Positions 8,484 to 16,595 of a stretch of 64,000 nucleotides of DNA are shown here, piece by piece. The position numbers and the translations under genes were made by a program. How positions within the stretch are numbered: the first letter of the stretch is position 1; each line of letters opens with the position of its first letter. The notes below the pieces were generated by a model that worked only from the letters and a program-made list of their open reading frames with translations, did not search any database and was not told the origin of the DNA. Source of the stretch: Streptomyces sp. NRRL S-118 (GTDB taxonomy: Bacteria > Actinomycetota > Actinomycetes > Streptomycetales > Streptomycetaceae); contig NZ_KL591008.1 of assembly GCF_000716335.1 (NCBI RefSeq), positions 55,090 to 119,089 on the forward strand. The letters run 5' to 3'.

Positions 8484-10850
8484 GTGGGTGGGATCACGCT
8501 GACGGATGACGAGCAGGCGGCAGCTCCCGAGGACGCGCCGCCACCCGGGCCGTACCCCGCGGACGCCGTCGAGCGCCGCCCCCGCCGCGCCCGCGTCCTC
8601 CTCGCCGCGCTCCTCCTCGCGCTGCTTCTGGCCACGCTCCAGCAGACCGCTGTCGCCGCCGTCCTCCCCGCCGTCACCGCCGAGCTCGGCGGCCGCGACC
8701 GGACGGCCTGGGTGATCACCGCCCATCTCCTCGCCGTCGCCGCCGGACTGCCGGTGTTCGGCAAGCTGGGCGACCTGCGCGGCCACAAGGGCGTCTTCCA
8801 GTCCGCGCTCGTCGCCTTCCTCGCGGGCTCGGCACTCGCCGGCTGGACGCACACCGTGGACCAGCTCATCGCCTGCCGCGTCCTTCAGGGCATCGGCGCC
8901 GGGGGCCTCCTCGCCGGCGCGCACGCCCTCACCGCCGACATCGTCCCGGCGCGCGCCCGCGCCCGGTCCCTGGGCGCCCTCGGCGCCGCGCTCGGACTCG
9001 CCGCCGTCACCGGGCCGCTCCTCGGCGCCGTCCTGACCGAGCACACCTCCTGGCGCTGGGCGTTCTACGCCAACGTGCCGCCGGGTCTCCTCGTCCTCGT
9101 CGTCGTCGGGGCGGCGCTCCGGCTCCCCGAGCCGCCCGGCCGCGAGGCGCGCGGCCGGTTCGACCTCCTCGGCGCCCTGCTCCTCGCCGCCGCCTCCACC
9201 TGCCTGGTCCTGCTCGCCTCATGGGGCGGTACGCGGTACGCCTGGGACTCGCGCGTCGTCCTCGGGCTGCTCTGCGGCGCGGCCGGCACCCTCCTTCTGT
9301 TCTTCGCCGTCGAGAGCTGCGTGGCCGAACCCCTGGTCCCGCTGCGGCTCCTCACCGACCGCACACTCGTCGTCACCGCTGCCGTCGGCGCCCTGACGGG
9401 TGTCGCGCTCGCCGCCGTCGCGACCTGCCTGCCGGCCCACTTCCGTGCGGTCGAGGGCACCGGTCCGACCGCGACCGTCATGCTCATGCTTCCGCTGCCC
9501 GCCGGCCTCGTCGTCGCCTGCGCCGTGGCCGGACGGCTCATCGGCCGCACCGGGCACCACCGCGCCTTCCCCATCCTCGGCAGCGCGGTCGCGGCCGTCG
9601 GCCTGTGGCTGCTCTCCCGCCTGGAGAGCGGCACCCCGCGCCTGGACCACAGCATGTGGCAGGCGGTCCTCGGTGCCGGGATCGGCCTGGTGCTGCCGGT
9701 CCTGGTGCTCGCCGTCCAGCACGCGGCCCCGCCCGGCGACCTCGGCGCCGCCACCGGCACGCACCTGCACCTGCGGCTGACCCTCGGCTGGCTCGGCGCG
9801 GCCGCCCTCGCCGCCTTCGGTACCGACCGGCCCGCCGGCCCGTTCACGATCCCCTTCACCGGCCCGTTCACCGAGTGGCCGGCCGACGCCGGCACGATGC
9901 CGCGGACCTTCCTCCTCCTGGTGCCCGTGCTCGCCCTCGCGCTGTTCCTGGCCTGCTTCCTCAAGGAGAAACCGCCGGTGTCCCACCTCGCCCCCGCCGC
10001 CTCCACCGCCTCCGTCCCCCCGGCCCGCACCCCGGAGAGCGCCGCGGCGGCGGCCGGACCCGGCAGCGCGGCCGCGCCCTCCCCGTACGGCTCAGGAGTC
10101 CCCGTCCTCGGTGCCGTCCGGCACCACGACGGCTCAGGTGTGCCGCACGCCGTCCTCACCCTCGTGGACGGGCACGGGCGGCAGATCGGGCGCGGCGCGA
10201 GCGGCGACGACGGACGGTACGCGCTCAGCGCGCCAGGGGCCGGCGCGTACGTGCTCATCGCGTCGGCAGCGGGGCACCAGCCCCAGGCCGTCACCGTCAC
10301 CGTCGGGGACCGGCCCGTCGAAGCGGACGTGATCCTCGGCGGCGCCGGACGGCTCGCCGGGAACGTCGTCACCGCCGACGGCACGCCCGTGCGCGACGCG
10401 GCCGTCACCCTCACCGACGTACGCGGCGAGGTCGTCGCCGTCAGCCGCACCGGGCGCGACGGCGGCTATGTGATGACCGAGCTGGTGGCGGGGGAGTACA
10501 CCCTGGCCGCCAGCGCCCCCGCCTTCCGCCCCGCCGCCCTGCCGGTGAGCGTCCAGGCCTCCCGCGAGACCCGGCAGACCATCGAGCTGGCCGGCGGCGC
10601 GATGCTGCGCGGGACCGTACGGGCCACCGGCGGCGGGCCCGTGGAGGACGCGCGCGTGACCCTCCTCGACACCGCGGGCCACGTGGTCGACACCCTCACC
10701 ACGGGCCCCGACGGCCTCTTCCGCTTCGCCGACCTCTCCTCCGGCGCGTACACCGTCATCGCCTCGGGCTACCCGCCGGTGGCCACGGTGCTCCAGGTCG
10801 CGGGCGGGGGCCGCACCGAGCGGGACCTCCAGCTGGGCCACGGGGACTGA
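8484..10850 (+). CDS. MFS transporter fused to three C-terminal CarboxypepD_reg-like repeats
   Basis: A 788-residue fusion. Residues about 30-500 form a DHA2 / EmrB-QacA type drug:H+ antiporter with about 14 membrane segments and the motifs VFGKLGDLRGHKGVF (motif A) and RVLQGIGAGGLLAGAHAL. After a Pro/Ala linker (about 510-540), residues about 545-788 contain three beta-sandwich repeats of the CarboxypepD_reg / Cna-B type, each with a GxVxxxxGxPVxxAxVTLxD start and a DGxYxxxxLxxGxYTLxAS end. GTG at 8484 is preceded by GGAGGGG. The repeats are predicted to lie on one side of the membrane, where they could bind ligand or protein. Substrate is unknown; drug export is the family default. Confidence 0.9.
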   Translation: MGGITLTDDEQAAAPEDAPPPGPYPADAVERRPRRARVLLAALLLALLLATLQQTAVAAVLPAVTAELGGRDRTAWVITAHLLAVAAGLPVFGKLGDLRGHKGVFQSALVAFLAGSALAGWTHTVDQLIACRVLQGIGAGGLLAGAHALTADIVPARARARSLGALGAALGLAAVTGPLLGAVLTEHTSWRWAFYANVPPGLLVLVVVGAALRLPEPPGREARGRFDLLGALLLAAASTCLVLLASWGGTRYAWDSRVVLGLLCGAAGTLLLFFAVESCVAEPLVPLRLLTDRTLVVTAAVGALTGVALAAVATCLPAHFRAVEGTGPTATVMLMLPLPAGLVVACAVAGRLIGRTGHHRAFPILGSAVAAVGLWLLSRLESGTPRLDHSMWQAVLGAGIGLVLPVLVLAVQHAAPPGDLGAATGTHLHLRLTLGWLGAAALAAFGTDRPAGPFTIPFTGPFTEWPADAGTMPRTFLLLVPVLALALFLACFLKEKPPVSHLAPAASTASVPPARTPESAAAAAGPGSAAAPSPYGSGVPVLGAVRHHDGSGVPHAVLTLVDGHGRQIGRGASGDDGRYALSAPGAGAYVLIASAAGHQPQAVTVTVGDRPVEADVILGGAGRLAGNVVTADGTPVRDAAVTLTDVRGEVVAVSRTGRDGGYVMTELVAGEYTLAASAPAFRPAALPVSVQASRETRQTIELAGGAMLRGTVRATGGGPVEDARVTLLDTAGHVVDTLTTGPDGLFRFADLSSGAYTVIASGYPPVATVLQVAGGGRTERDLQLGHGD

Positions 10851-10884
10851 CGGACCGGCAGGCGCGCCGCGCGGGCCGGTACGA

Positions 10885-10919
10885 CGGCGCCGGGCCCCCA
10901 CGGGGGGAGCCCGGCGCCG
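10885..10919. terminator. Strong hairpin between convergent genes
   Basis: An almost perfect inverted repeat: CGGCGCCGGGCCCCC on the left pairs with GGGGG, a bulged A, and GCCCGGCGCCG on the right. It lies between the MFS fusion stop and the hemerythrin stop. There is no U-tract, as is usual in Streptomyces; it probably terminates both converging transcripts. Confidence 0.65.
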
Positions 10920-10931
10920 GTGGCGGGGAGG

Positions 10932-11495
10932 TCACATCTCCTTGCCGCGGCCCGACATCGCGTCGCGGAGGCGGTCGACCAGACCAGCGCCCGGAGCGAG
11001 CAGCTTGTTGGCCGGGGGCTTGTCCGGAGCCGCCGGGTGCGGACGGGTCGGAGCCGTCTTCTTGGCCTGGCGGACCTTGTCGCCCAGCTCCATGAGGACC
11101 TCCTCCGAGCACGCCTCGCGCAGCCTCGGGAAGAGGTTGTTCTCCTCGTCGACGACGTGTGCCCGGATCTCCGTCATCAGCTTGCTCATCAGCATGTCGA
11201 AGCGCGGGTCGTCCGCCTCGCAGCTCTCCAGGTCCTTCATCGTGCGCTCGGCCGCCGCGTGGTCGTTCAGCTCCTTGTCGGCGAGCGCGTCACCCCCGTC
11301 GACGTGCTGCCGCACCGCCGGGTACAGGTACTCCTCCTCCGCCACCGCATGCCGGACGAGTTCCATGGTGGCCTGGTCCGCGTAGTGCTTGCGCCGCTCG
11401 TCACCCGGGGGGAGCTCCTCGATGTTCGTGAAGATCTCCTCCACTTCCTCGTGGTCGTTGGTCAGCTCGGTGATCACGTCTCCGCCATGTCCCAT
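10932..11495 (-). CDS. Hemerythrin HHE domain protein
   Basis: A di-iron four-helix-bundle protein of 187 residues. The iron ligands are visible as TNDHEEVEEIF (His, Glu), LVRHAVAEEEYLYPAV (HxxxE), LNDHAAAERTM (His) and IRAHVVDEENNLFPRLRE (HxxxE). The C-terminal 50 residues are a basic, Pro-rich tail ending DRLRDAMSGRGKEM. Hemerythrin proteins of this type are linked to oxygen, NO or oxidative stress sensing; the role here is not known. ATG at 11495 has GAGGAG about 9 bases upstream, so I prefer it to ATG at 11540. Confidence 0.9.
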   Translation of the reverse strand: MGHGGDVITELTNDHEEVEEIFTNIEELPPGDERRKHYADQATMELVRHAVAEEEYLYPAVRQHVDGGDALADKELNDHAAAERTMKDLESCEADDPRFDMLMSKLMTEIRAHVVDEENNLFPRLREACSEEVLMELGDKVRQAKKTAPTRPHPAAPDKPPANKLLAPGAGLVDRLRDAMSGRGKEM

Positions 11496-11614
11496 GGCGC
11501 CACTCCTCTGTACGGGTGCGGGGGATCCGGTAGCGCCCATGATGTGGGGAAAACCACTGCACCCCGGTGAGCCACGCCATTTGTTGTGATGAATTGCGGC
11601 GGTAGCTTGCGGGC

Positions 11615-12151
11615 GTGCTCGCAGACCTCTCCCCGCTCATCGCGGCGACCGCTCAGTGGCTGACCCGCTCCTACCCGTCCGCCGGCGGTGCGCTGGAATC
11701 CGCTCTCGCCGGCGTGCAGGCGCGGCAGGCCGTCACGGTCGCGGCATGGCTGCGCTACCCCACGGACATGGACGCCGGGCTCGTCGCGGTCGCGGGGCCC
11801 GGCGGCTCGGCCCGGCTCGACTGGATCACCGGCGCCGACGGCCCCGCGGCGGACTCCCACGACGGGGGCGGCACCGGTGAGCCCGAGCCGTGGCGGACCT
11901 GGGTCGACGAGGTCGTCGCCAGCTGGGCAGCCGCCCTGCTGTGCACCCCGGGCCTGGCCGCGACCGCCATGGCGGCGCTCGCCGCGGCCGGCCGGCTGGA
12001 CACCACCGCGCCGGTCGACTTCCGCCGGCTGGTCACCCCCGACGAGCACGACCGCCGCGCTGCCGCGCTCCTGCGCCACCCCGATCTGCTCGCGCCGATA
12101 GCCGACCTGCACCGCGCCGAGCTCCTGGACCGCCTGGCGACCGCGGCCTGA
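11615..12151 (+). CDS. Conserved hypothetical protein
   Basis: A 178-residue Ala-rich, mostly helical protein that I do not recognise. It has no signal peptide, membrane segment or metal motif. Recognisable features are an acidic Gly-rich loop around DSHDGGGTGEPEPW and an LLCTPGLAATAMAAL helix. The start is GTG at 11615: TAGCTT at 11603-11608 is followed by 6 bases and then the GTG, a typical leaderless promoter. It lies 79 bases before the YbdK-type ligase and may be cotranscribed with it. Confidence 0.72.
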   Translation: MLADLSPLIAATAQWLTRSYPSAGGALESALAGVQARQAVTVAAWLRYPTDMDAGLVAVAGPGGSARLDWITGADGPAADSHDGGGTGEPEPWRTWVDEVVASWAAALLCTPGLAATAMAALAAAGRLDTTAPVDFRRLVTPDEHDRRAAALLRHPDLLAPIADLHRAELLDRLATAA

Positions 12152-12230
12152 AACCCGCCTGCCGGCCCGAAACCCGCCCGGACCCGGTGGCCGGGGAGAC
12201 AACGCACCGCCGCGGCGTGATCCTGAGCGG

Positions 12231-13358
12231 GTGAAGAACCAGGATCCGGGCCCTCCACCGACGATCGGCGTGGAAGAGGAGTTCCTCCTGATCGACCCCG
12301 CCACCCGCAGCGCGGCGGCGGCCGGCACACGCGTGGTCGCCCGCGTCCCGCCGGCCCTCGCCGAACGTGTCTCGGGGGAGTTCACCGAGTACCAGGTCGA
12401 GGGGAAGACACCGCCCTGCTCCCGCCTGGACGACCTGCGCGGGGAACTGCTCCGCGTCCGCGCCGGCCTCGCCGCCGCCGCACGGGCCGAGGGCCTGCGT
12501 CTGTGCGCCTCCGGCACCCCGGTCATCGGCGGTGACGGCGGACGCACCGACATCGGCCGCCACCCCCGCTACCGGGCCGGGGCGGAGCAGTACCGCGCCA
12601 TGCTCGACGACTTCGCCGTCTGCGCCTTCCACGCCCACGTCCACCTGCCCGACCGCGAAACGGCCGTCCTCACCGGCAATCACCTGCGGCCCTGGCTGCC
12701 GCTGCTGGTCGCGATGACCGCGAACTCGCCCTTCCACCAGGGCAGGGACACCGGTTACGCCAGCTGGCGCTCGGTGATCCGCGGCCGCTTCCCGTGCCTT
12801 GGACCGCCCCCGTACGCGGAGTCCCTGGAGGACCACGACCGGCTCGCCACCGCCATGGCGGCCGCGGAAGCGATGCTGGAGCCCGGCATGCCCTTCTGGG
12901 ACGTCCGCCCCAATCCCCGCCTGCCGACGCTGGAGGTCCGCGCCATGGACGTGCTGTCCGGCGTGGACGACACCGTGGCCGTCACCGCGCTGATCAGGGC
13001 GCTCGTCGCGACCGCGGTCCAGCGGGTGGCCGACGGCGACCCCGGGCCGCGCACCGGTGCCGAACTGCTGCGGGCGGCTTGCTGGCGGGCCGCCCGCGAC
13101 GGCTGGTCCGGCCACGGCGTCGACGCCCTCACCGGACGGGTGCTGCCCTCCTCCGCCCAGGCGGCCCGCCTGGTGGAGCACGTCCGCCCGGCGCTGCGCG
13201 CCTACGGCGACGAGGACGAGGTCACGGCCTTCCTGCGGCGGCTCTCGCTGCGCGGGTCGGGGGCGGAGCGGCAGCGCGCCCGCCTGGCCGCCGGTCCGGG
13301 CCTGGGCGCGGTGGTCGACGGCCTCGTGGAGGAGACGTGCCCCGTCGGGGAGGAGTGA
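12231..13358 (+). CDS. YbdK-type carboxylate-amine ligase (glutamate-cysteine ligase family 2)
   Basis: ATP-dependent amide ligase of 375 residues. The family start TIGVEEEFLLIDPATRS carries the acidic Mg/ATP residues. Further signatures are GTPVIGGDGGR, FAVCAFHAHVHLPDRE (the conserved histidines), HLRPWLPLLVAMTANSPFHQ, and WDVRPNPRLPTLEVRAMDV near residue 225. Family members have weak glutamate-cysteine ligase activity or ligate other amines; mycothiol-producing bacteria do not need glutathione, so the true substrate is uncertain. GTG at 12231 gives the shortest N-terminus before the motif. The ribosome site is weak. Confidence 0.9.
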   Translation: MKNQDPGPPPTIGVEEEFLLIDPATRSAAAAGTRVVARVPPALAERVSGEFTEYQVEGKTPPCSRLDDLRGELLRVRAGLAAAARAEGLRLCASGTPVIGGDGGRTDIGRHPRYRAGAEQYRAMLDDFAVCAFHAHVHLPDRETAVLTGNHLRPWLPLLVAMTANSPFHQGRDTGYASWRSVIRGRFPCLGPPPYAESLEDHDRLATAMAAAEAMLEPGMPFWDVRPNPRLPTLEVRAMDVLSGVDDTVAVTALIRALVATAVQRVADGDPGPRTGAELLRAACWRAARDGWSGHGVDALTGRVLPSSAQAARLVEHVRPALRAYGDEDEVTAFLRRLSLRGSGAERQRARLAAGPGLGAVVDGLVEETCPVGEE

Positions 13359-13496
13359 CCCCGGCCGCGGGGACGCGGGGCCGCCCGCACGGACGCCGGG
13401 GCGGCCTCACGGGCGGCCCGCCTTCCGGGCACGCGCCCGGAGGACGGGGCACGCGCTTGCCTCGCGGGGCCGGCTCGGTCCGGCTGCGGCGCGGGC

Positions 13497-14246
13497 TCAG
13501 GCCGGTGGCAGCAGCGTGGTCACCAGCACGTCCCGGCGTGCCGGCCTGGCCGGGTCGAGCGGGCGGATCGGCGACACCTCGTGCAGGGTGCGCCGGTCGT
13601 CGCCCAGCAGCAGGCTGCCCGGTTCGCTGAGCGTCGTCGTGAGCAGGTGCGCGCCGTCCGCCCCGTACACCGAGCTCTCGCCGCCGGTGGCGTTCTCCCG
13701 GTCGATCAGCAGCGACGAGACGAGCGTGACGCCGTCACGGTGCCGGCCCTCCGGGGTGGGCCGCCCCGCCCGGCCGGCGGAGGCGAGCACCCGGAAGGGG
13801 TGGACCTTCACCCACCACTCGTCCCGGTCGTCCAGACACCCGGCCACCCGCCCGAGCAGCCCGATGACGGACGCCAGCAGGGGATCCGCGGCGAACGCGT
13901 CGGTCAGCGGCTCGAAGTGCCGGTCGACGCCGACGTACATCGGATTGCTGGCGCCGGGCTGGACGAACGCGTCGTGCGGCAGGGGAGTGAGCCGACCCTC
14001 GCGGGTGAGGGCGAAGCTCCCGTAGCGGCGCAGGCGGCGCGTGCCGTTCTCGGCCGCGTACGGATCCGCCACGAGGTCGTCCCAGTGGGCCGCGAACCGC
14101 GCCCAGCCTTCCCTGCCCGTGCCCACGCAGGCCGACACCTCGGCCGGCGGCATCGGGTACGCCCCGGTCGAGACGAGGGCCTGCCGGGCCGCTTCCGCAG
14201 CCGCGTACGCGGTGCTCGCTGTCGTGTCGCCAGCCATGTCAACCAT
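13497..14246 (-). CDS. 2-oxoglutarate/Fe(II)-dependent dioxygenase family protein
   Basis: A 249-residue protein resembling the 2OG-Fe_Oxy_2 family, which includes amino-acid hydroxylases such as isoleucine 4-hydroxylase. The HxD iron ligands are in PEGRHRDGVTLVSSLLIDRE, the distal His in RRTLHEVSPI, and a following Arg could bind 2-oxoglutarate (PLDPARPARRDVLVTT). The N-terminal half has the family pattern RRLRRYGSFAL. The ATG at 14246 overlaps the stop codon of the phosphoribosyltransferase gene (ATGGTTGA); ATG at 14237 is also possible. It is the last gene of a three-gene operon, and the substrate is unknown. Confidence 0.8.
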   Translation of the reverse strand: MVDMAGDTTASTAYAAAEAARQALVSTGAYPMPPAEVSACVGTGREGWARFAAHWDDLVADPYAAENGTRRLRRYGSFALTREGRLTPLPHDAFVQPGASNPMYVGVDRHFEPLTDAFAADPLLASVIGLLGRVAGCLDDRDEWWVKVHPFRVLASAGRAGRPTPEGRHRDGVTLVSSLLIDRENATGGESSVYGADGAHLLTTTLSEPGSLLLGDDRRTLHEVSPIRPLDPARPARRDVLVTTLLPPA

Positions 14247-14928
14247 GGTCCGACGGGCCGCCGCCCGTCGCATCCGCGCCGGCGGCCCGTGCGGCCGTCA
14301 GGGTCCTGATCACCTCGTCGTCGCCCACCTGCTCGAAGTCGAGGTACCACTGGCCCACCGACGAGAACGGCCGCGGCTGGTGCAGGTACACCAGACGGTC
14401 CGACTCCGCCGCGACCAGCTCCGCCGCCTCCCGCGAGCACACCGGCACGGCCATGACCACGTCGGCGGGCTCCAGGCCCCGCACGGCCCGCAGCGCCGCA
14501 CGGGCGGTCACCCCGGTCGCCAGCCCGTCGTCGACCAGCACGACCGTACGGCCGTGCACCTCCGGCATCGGACGGCCACCGCGGTACAGCGCCTCCCTGC
14601 GGCGCAGCTCGGTCCGCTCGCGCGCCACCGCCGGCCCGAGGCGCTCCTCCGTCAGGTCGAGCATCGCCAGGGTCCGCCGGTCGTACAGCGGAGGTGCCTC
14701 GCCGGCCACCGCGCCGACGCCCAGCTCCGGATTGAACGGCGCGCCGATCTTGCGGACGACGAGCACGTCCAGCGGCGCGCCCAGCGCCGTGGCGATCTCG
14801 ACGGCCACCGGCACCCCGCCGCGGGGCAGCGCCAGCACCACCGGATCCTTCAGGCTCCCCTCGTGCTCCAGGTCGAGGAGCCGGGCGGCGAGCTCACGCC
14901 CGGCCTCCGTGCGGTTGCGGAGAAGCAC
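14239..14928 (-). CDS. Phosphoribosyltransferase domain protein
   Basis: A 229-residue protein with the type I PRTase fold. VVLALPRGGVPVAVEIA near residue 30 is the typical start in stand-alone PRT proteins; VRKIGAPFNPELGVGAV follows, and the PRPP loop is RTVVLVDDGLATGVTARAAL near residue 125. Proteins of this group often lie beside dienelactone-hydrolase-like genes, as here. No purine or pyrimidine specificity can be read from sequence. GTG at 14928 follows the upstream stop by 6 bases, so the genes are coupled. Confidence 0.88.
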   Translation of the reverse strand: MLLRNRTEAGRELAARLLDLEHEGSLKDPVVLALPRGGVPVAVEIATALGAPLDVLVVRKIGAPFNPELGVGAVAGEAPPLYDRRTLAMLDLTEERLGPAVARERTELRRREALYRGGRPMPEVHGRTVVLVDDGLATGVTARAALRAVRGLEPADVVMAVPVCSREAAELVAAESDRLVYLHQPRPFSSVGQWYLDFEQVGDDEVIRTLTAARAAGADATGGGPSDHG

Positions 14929-14934
14929 GGCTGC

Positions 14935-15597
14935 TCACTCCCATCGGAAGCTCATGTGGCGGAACCAGTCCCGCGCCACCGCCGCGACCTCCTCCAGGGC
15001 CCCCGGCTCCTCGAAGAGGTGTGTGGCGCCCGGGACGACGTGGATGCGGTACGGGGCGGTCAGCCGTGCGGCGGCCTCCTCGTTCAGCCGCAGCACATGG
15101 TGGTCCTCGCCGCCGACGACCAGCAGCACCGGTGCGCGCACGGCGGTCAGCACCTCGTCGCCCGCGAGGTCCGGGCGGCCGCCGCGCGACACCACGGCCC
15201 GCACCGGGCCGGGCCGCTCGGCCGCCGCCACCAGCGCGGCCGCGGCCCCGGTGCTGGCGCCGAACAGCCCGATCGGCAGGCCGGCCGCCGGCGGGTGCTC
15301 ATCGAGCCAGTCCACAGCGGCGGTCATGCGCCGCCCCAGCAGCGGGATGTCGAAGCGCAGCCCGGCCGTCTCCCTGTCCACGCGCTCCTCCTGCGGCGTG
15401 AGGAGGTCCAGGAGCAGCGTGCCCAGGCCCGACTCCTGCAGGTCCCCGGCCACCGCCCGGTTGCGGGGGCTGTGCCGCGAGCTGCCGCTGCCGTGGGCGA
15501 AGCCCACCACGCCCTGGGCGGTCTCCGGCAGCACCAGATCACCCACGAGGGTCGCGCCACCGGCGTCGATACGGGCGGTCCGCGATGCCGTCGTCAT
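14935..15597 (-). CDS. Dienelactone hydrolase-like alpha/beta hydrolase
   Basis: A 220-residue cytoplasmic alpha/beta hydrolase. The nucleophile elbow is LPIGLFGASTGAAAAL (Ser near residue 115). The acid is probably in VLLVVGGEDHHVLRLN, and the His in VVPGATHLFEEPGALE. GFAHGSGSSRHSPRNRAVA forms the oxyanion segment. ATG at 15597 has GGAGG 8 bases upstream, so I prefer it to ATG at 15708. It is the first gene of the operon with the phosphoribosyltransferase and oxygenase. Natural substrate unknown. Confidence 0.87.
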   Translation of the reverse strand: MTTASRTARIDAGGATLVGDLVLPETAQGVVGFAHGSGSSRHSPRNRAVAGDLQESGLGTLLLDLLTPQEERVDRETAGLRFDIPLLGRRMTAAVDWLDEHPPAAGLPIGLFGASTGAAAALVAAAERPGPVRAVVSRGGRPDLAGDEVLTAVRAPVLLVVGGEDHHVLRLNEEAAARLTAPYRIHVVPGATHLFEEPGALEEVAAVARDWFRHMSFRWE

Positions 15598-15761
15598 GGC
15601 CCACACCTCCGCGCAGCTGTGTCCGTCCCGGGCGGCGCTCCCGCCCGCCGGGGTACCCACCGACGCCCGTGACATGCGGTGCGCGGGGTCTGTTTCCCTG
15701 CCCGACACGGTCGGTAGGGTCGGGTTCCTCCCCGGTGACGACGGAGCGGAACGGAGCGGCC

Positions 15762-16595
15762 TTGAAGATCCTCATCAGCGCCGACATGGAAGGCGCCACC
15801 GGCGTCACCTGGCCCGCCGACGTGCTGCCCGGCACGCCCCAGTGGGAGCGGTGCAGAGCGATGTTCACCTCCGACGTGAACGCCGCCGTCCTCGGGTTCT
15901 TCGACGGCGGCGCCGACGAGGTGCTCGTCAACGAGGCCCACTGGACCATGCGCAACCTGCTGCTGGAGCGCCTCGACGAACGCGCCGGGATGCTCACGGG
16001 CCGCCACAAGTCGCTGTCCATGGTGGAGGGCGTCCAGCACGGGGACGTCGACGGCATCGCCTTCGTCGGCTACCACACGGGCGCCGGCACCGAGGGCGTC
16101 CTCGCCCACACCTACCTCGCCAACACCATCACCGGCGTCTGGCTCAACGGCGTGCGGGCGAGCGAGGGACTGCTCAACGCCCATGTCGTCGCCGAGTACG
16201 GCGTTCCCGTCGTGCTCGTCACCGGCGACGATCTGACCTGCGACGACGCCCTCGGATACGCCCCCGAGGCCCGCAAGGTCGCCGTCAAGGACCACGTGTC
16301 GCGGTACGCCGCCGTGTGCCGGCCCCCCACCCGTACGGCCGCCGACATCCGCGCCGCGGCCAAGGACGCGGCCGCTCTCGCCGTACGGTACGAACCGGTG
16401 CGCGGCGGGCCGTTCACCGTGGAGCTGGAGTTCGACGCCGCGCACCCGGCCGCGGCCGCCACCGTCGTACCGGGCGTGGCGGTGAGCGGCGAACGGCGCG
16501 TCGCGTACACCAGCGAGACGATGTACGAGGGCATCCGCACCTTCAAGGCGGTCACCACGATCGTCTCGGCCGCGGTGGAGGAGCAGTATGGCTGA
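15762..16595 (+). CDS. M55 family D-aminopeptidase (DppA-like)
   Basis: A 277-residue zinc peptidase that removes N-terminal D-amino acids, such as D-Ala, from peptides. It begins MKILISADMEGATGVT, with the Asp-x-Glu metal ligands of DppA. Further ligands are visible in EVLVNEAHWTMRNLL, GVQHGDVDGIAFVGYHTGAG and NGVRASEGLLNAHVVAEYGVP, all family hallmarks. The start is TTG at 15762, because the conserved strand begins directly there and a GGAG lies about 12 bases upstream. The stop overlaps the start of the M20 gene by 8 bases, so this is the first gene of a peptidase operon. Confidence 0.92.
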   Translation: MKILISADMEGATGVTWPADVLPGTPQWERCRAMFTSDVNAAVLGFFDGGADEVLVNEAHWTMRNLLLERLDERAGMLTGRHKSLSMVEGVQHGDVDGIAFVGYHTGAGTEGVLAHTYLANTITGVWLNGVRASEGLLNAHVVAEYGVPVVLVTGDDLTCDDALGYAPEARKVAVKDHVSRYAAVCRPPTRTAADIRAAAKDAAALAVRYEPVRGGPFTVELEFDAAHPAAAATVVPGVAVSGERRVAYTSETMYEGIRTFKAVTTIVSAAVEEQYG

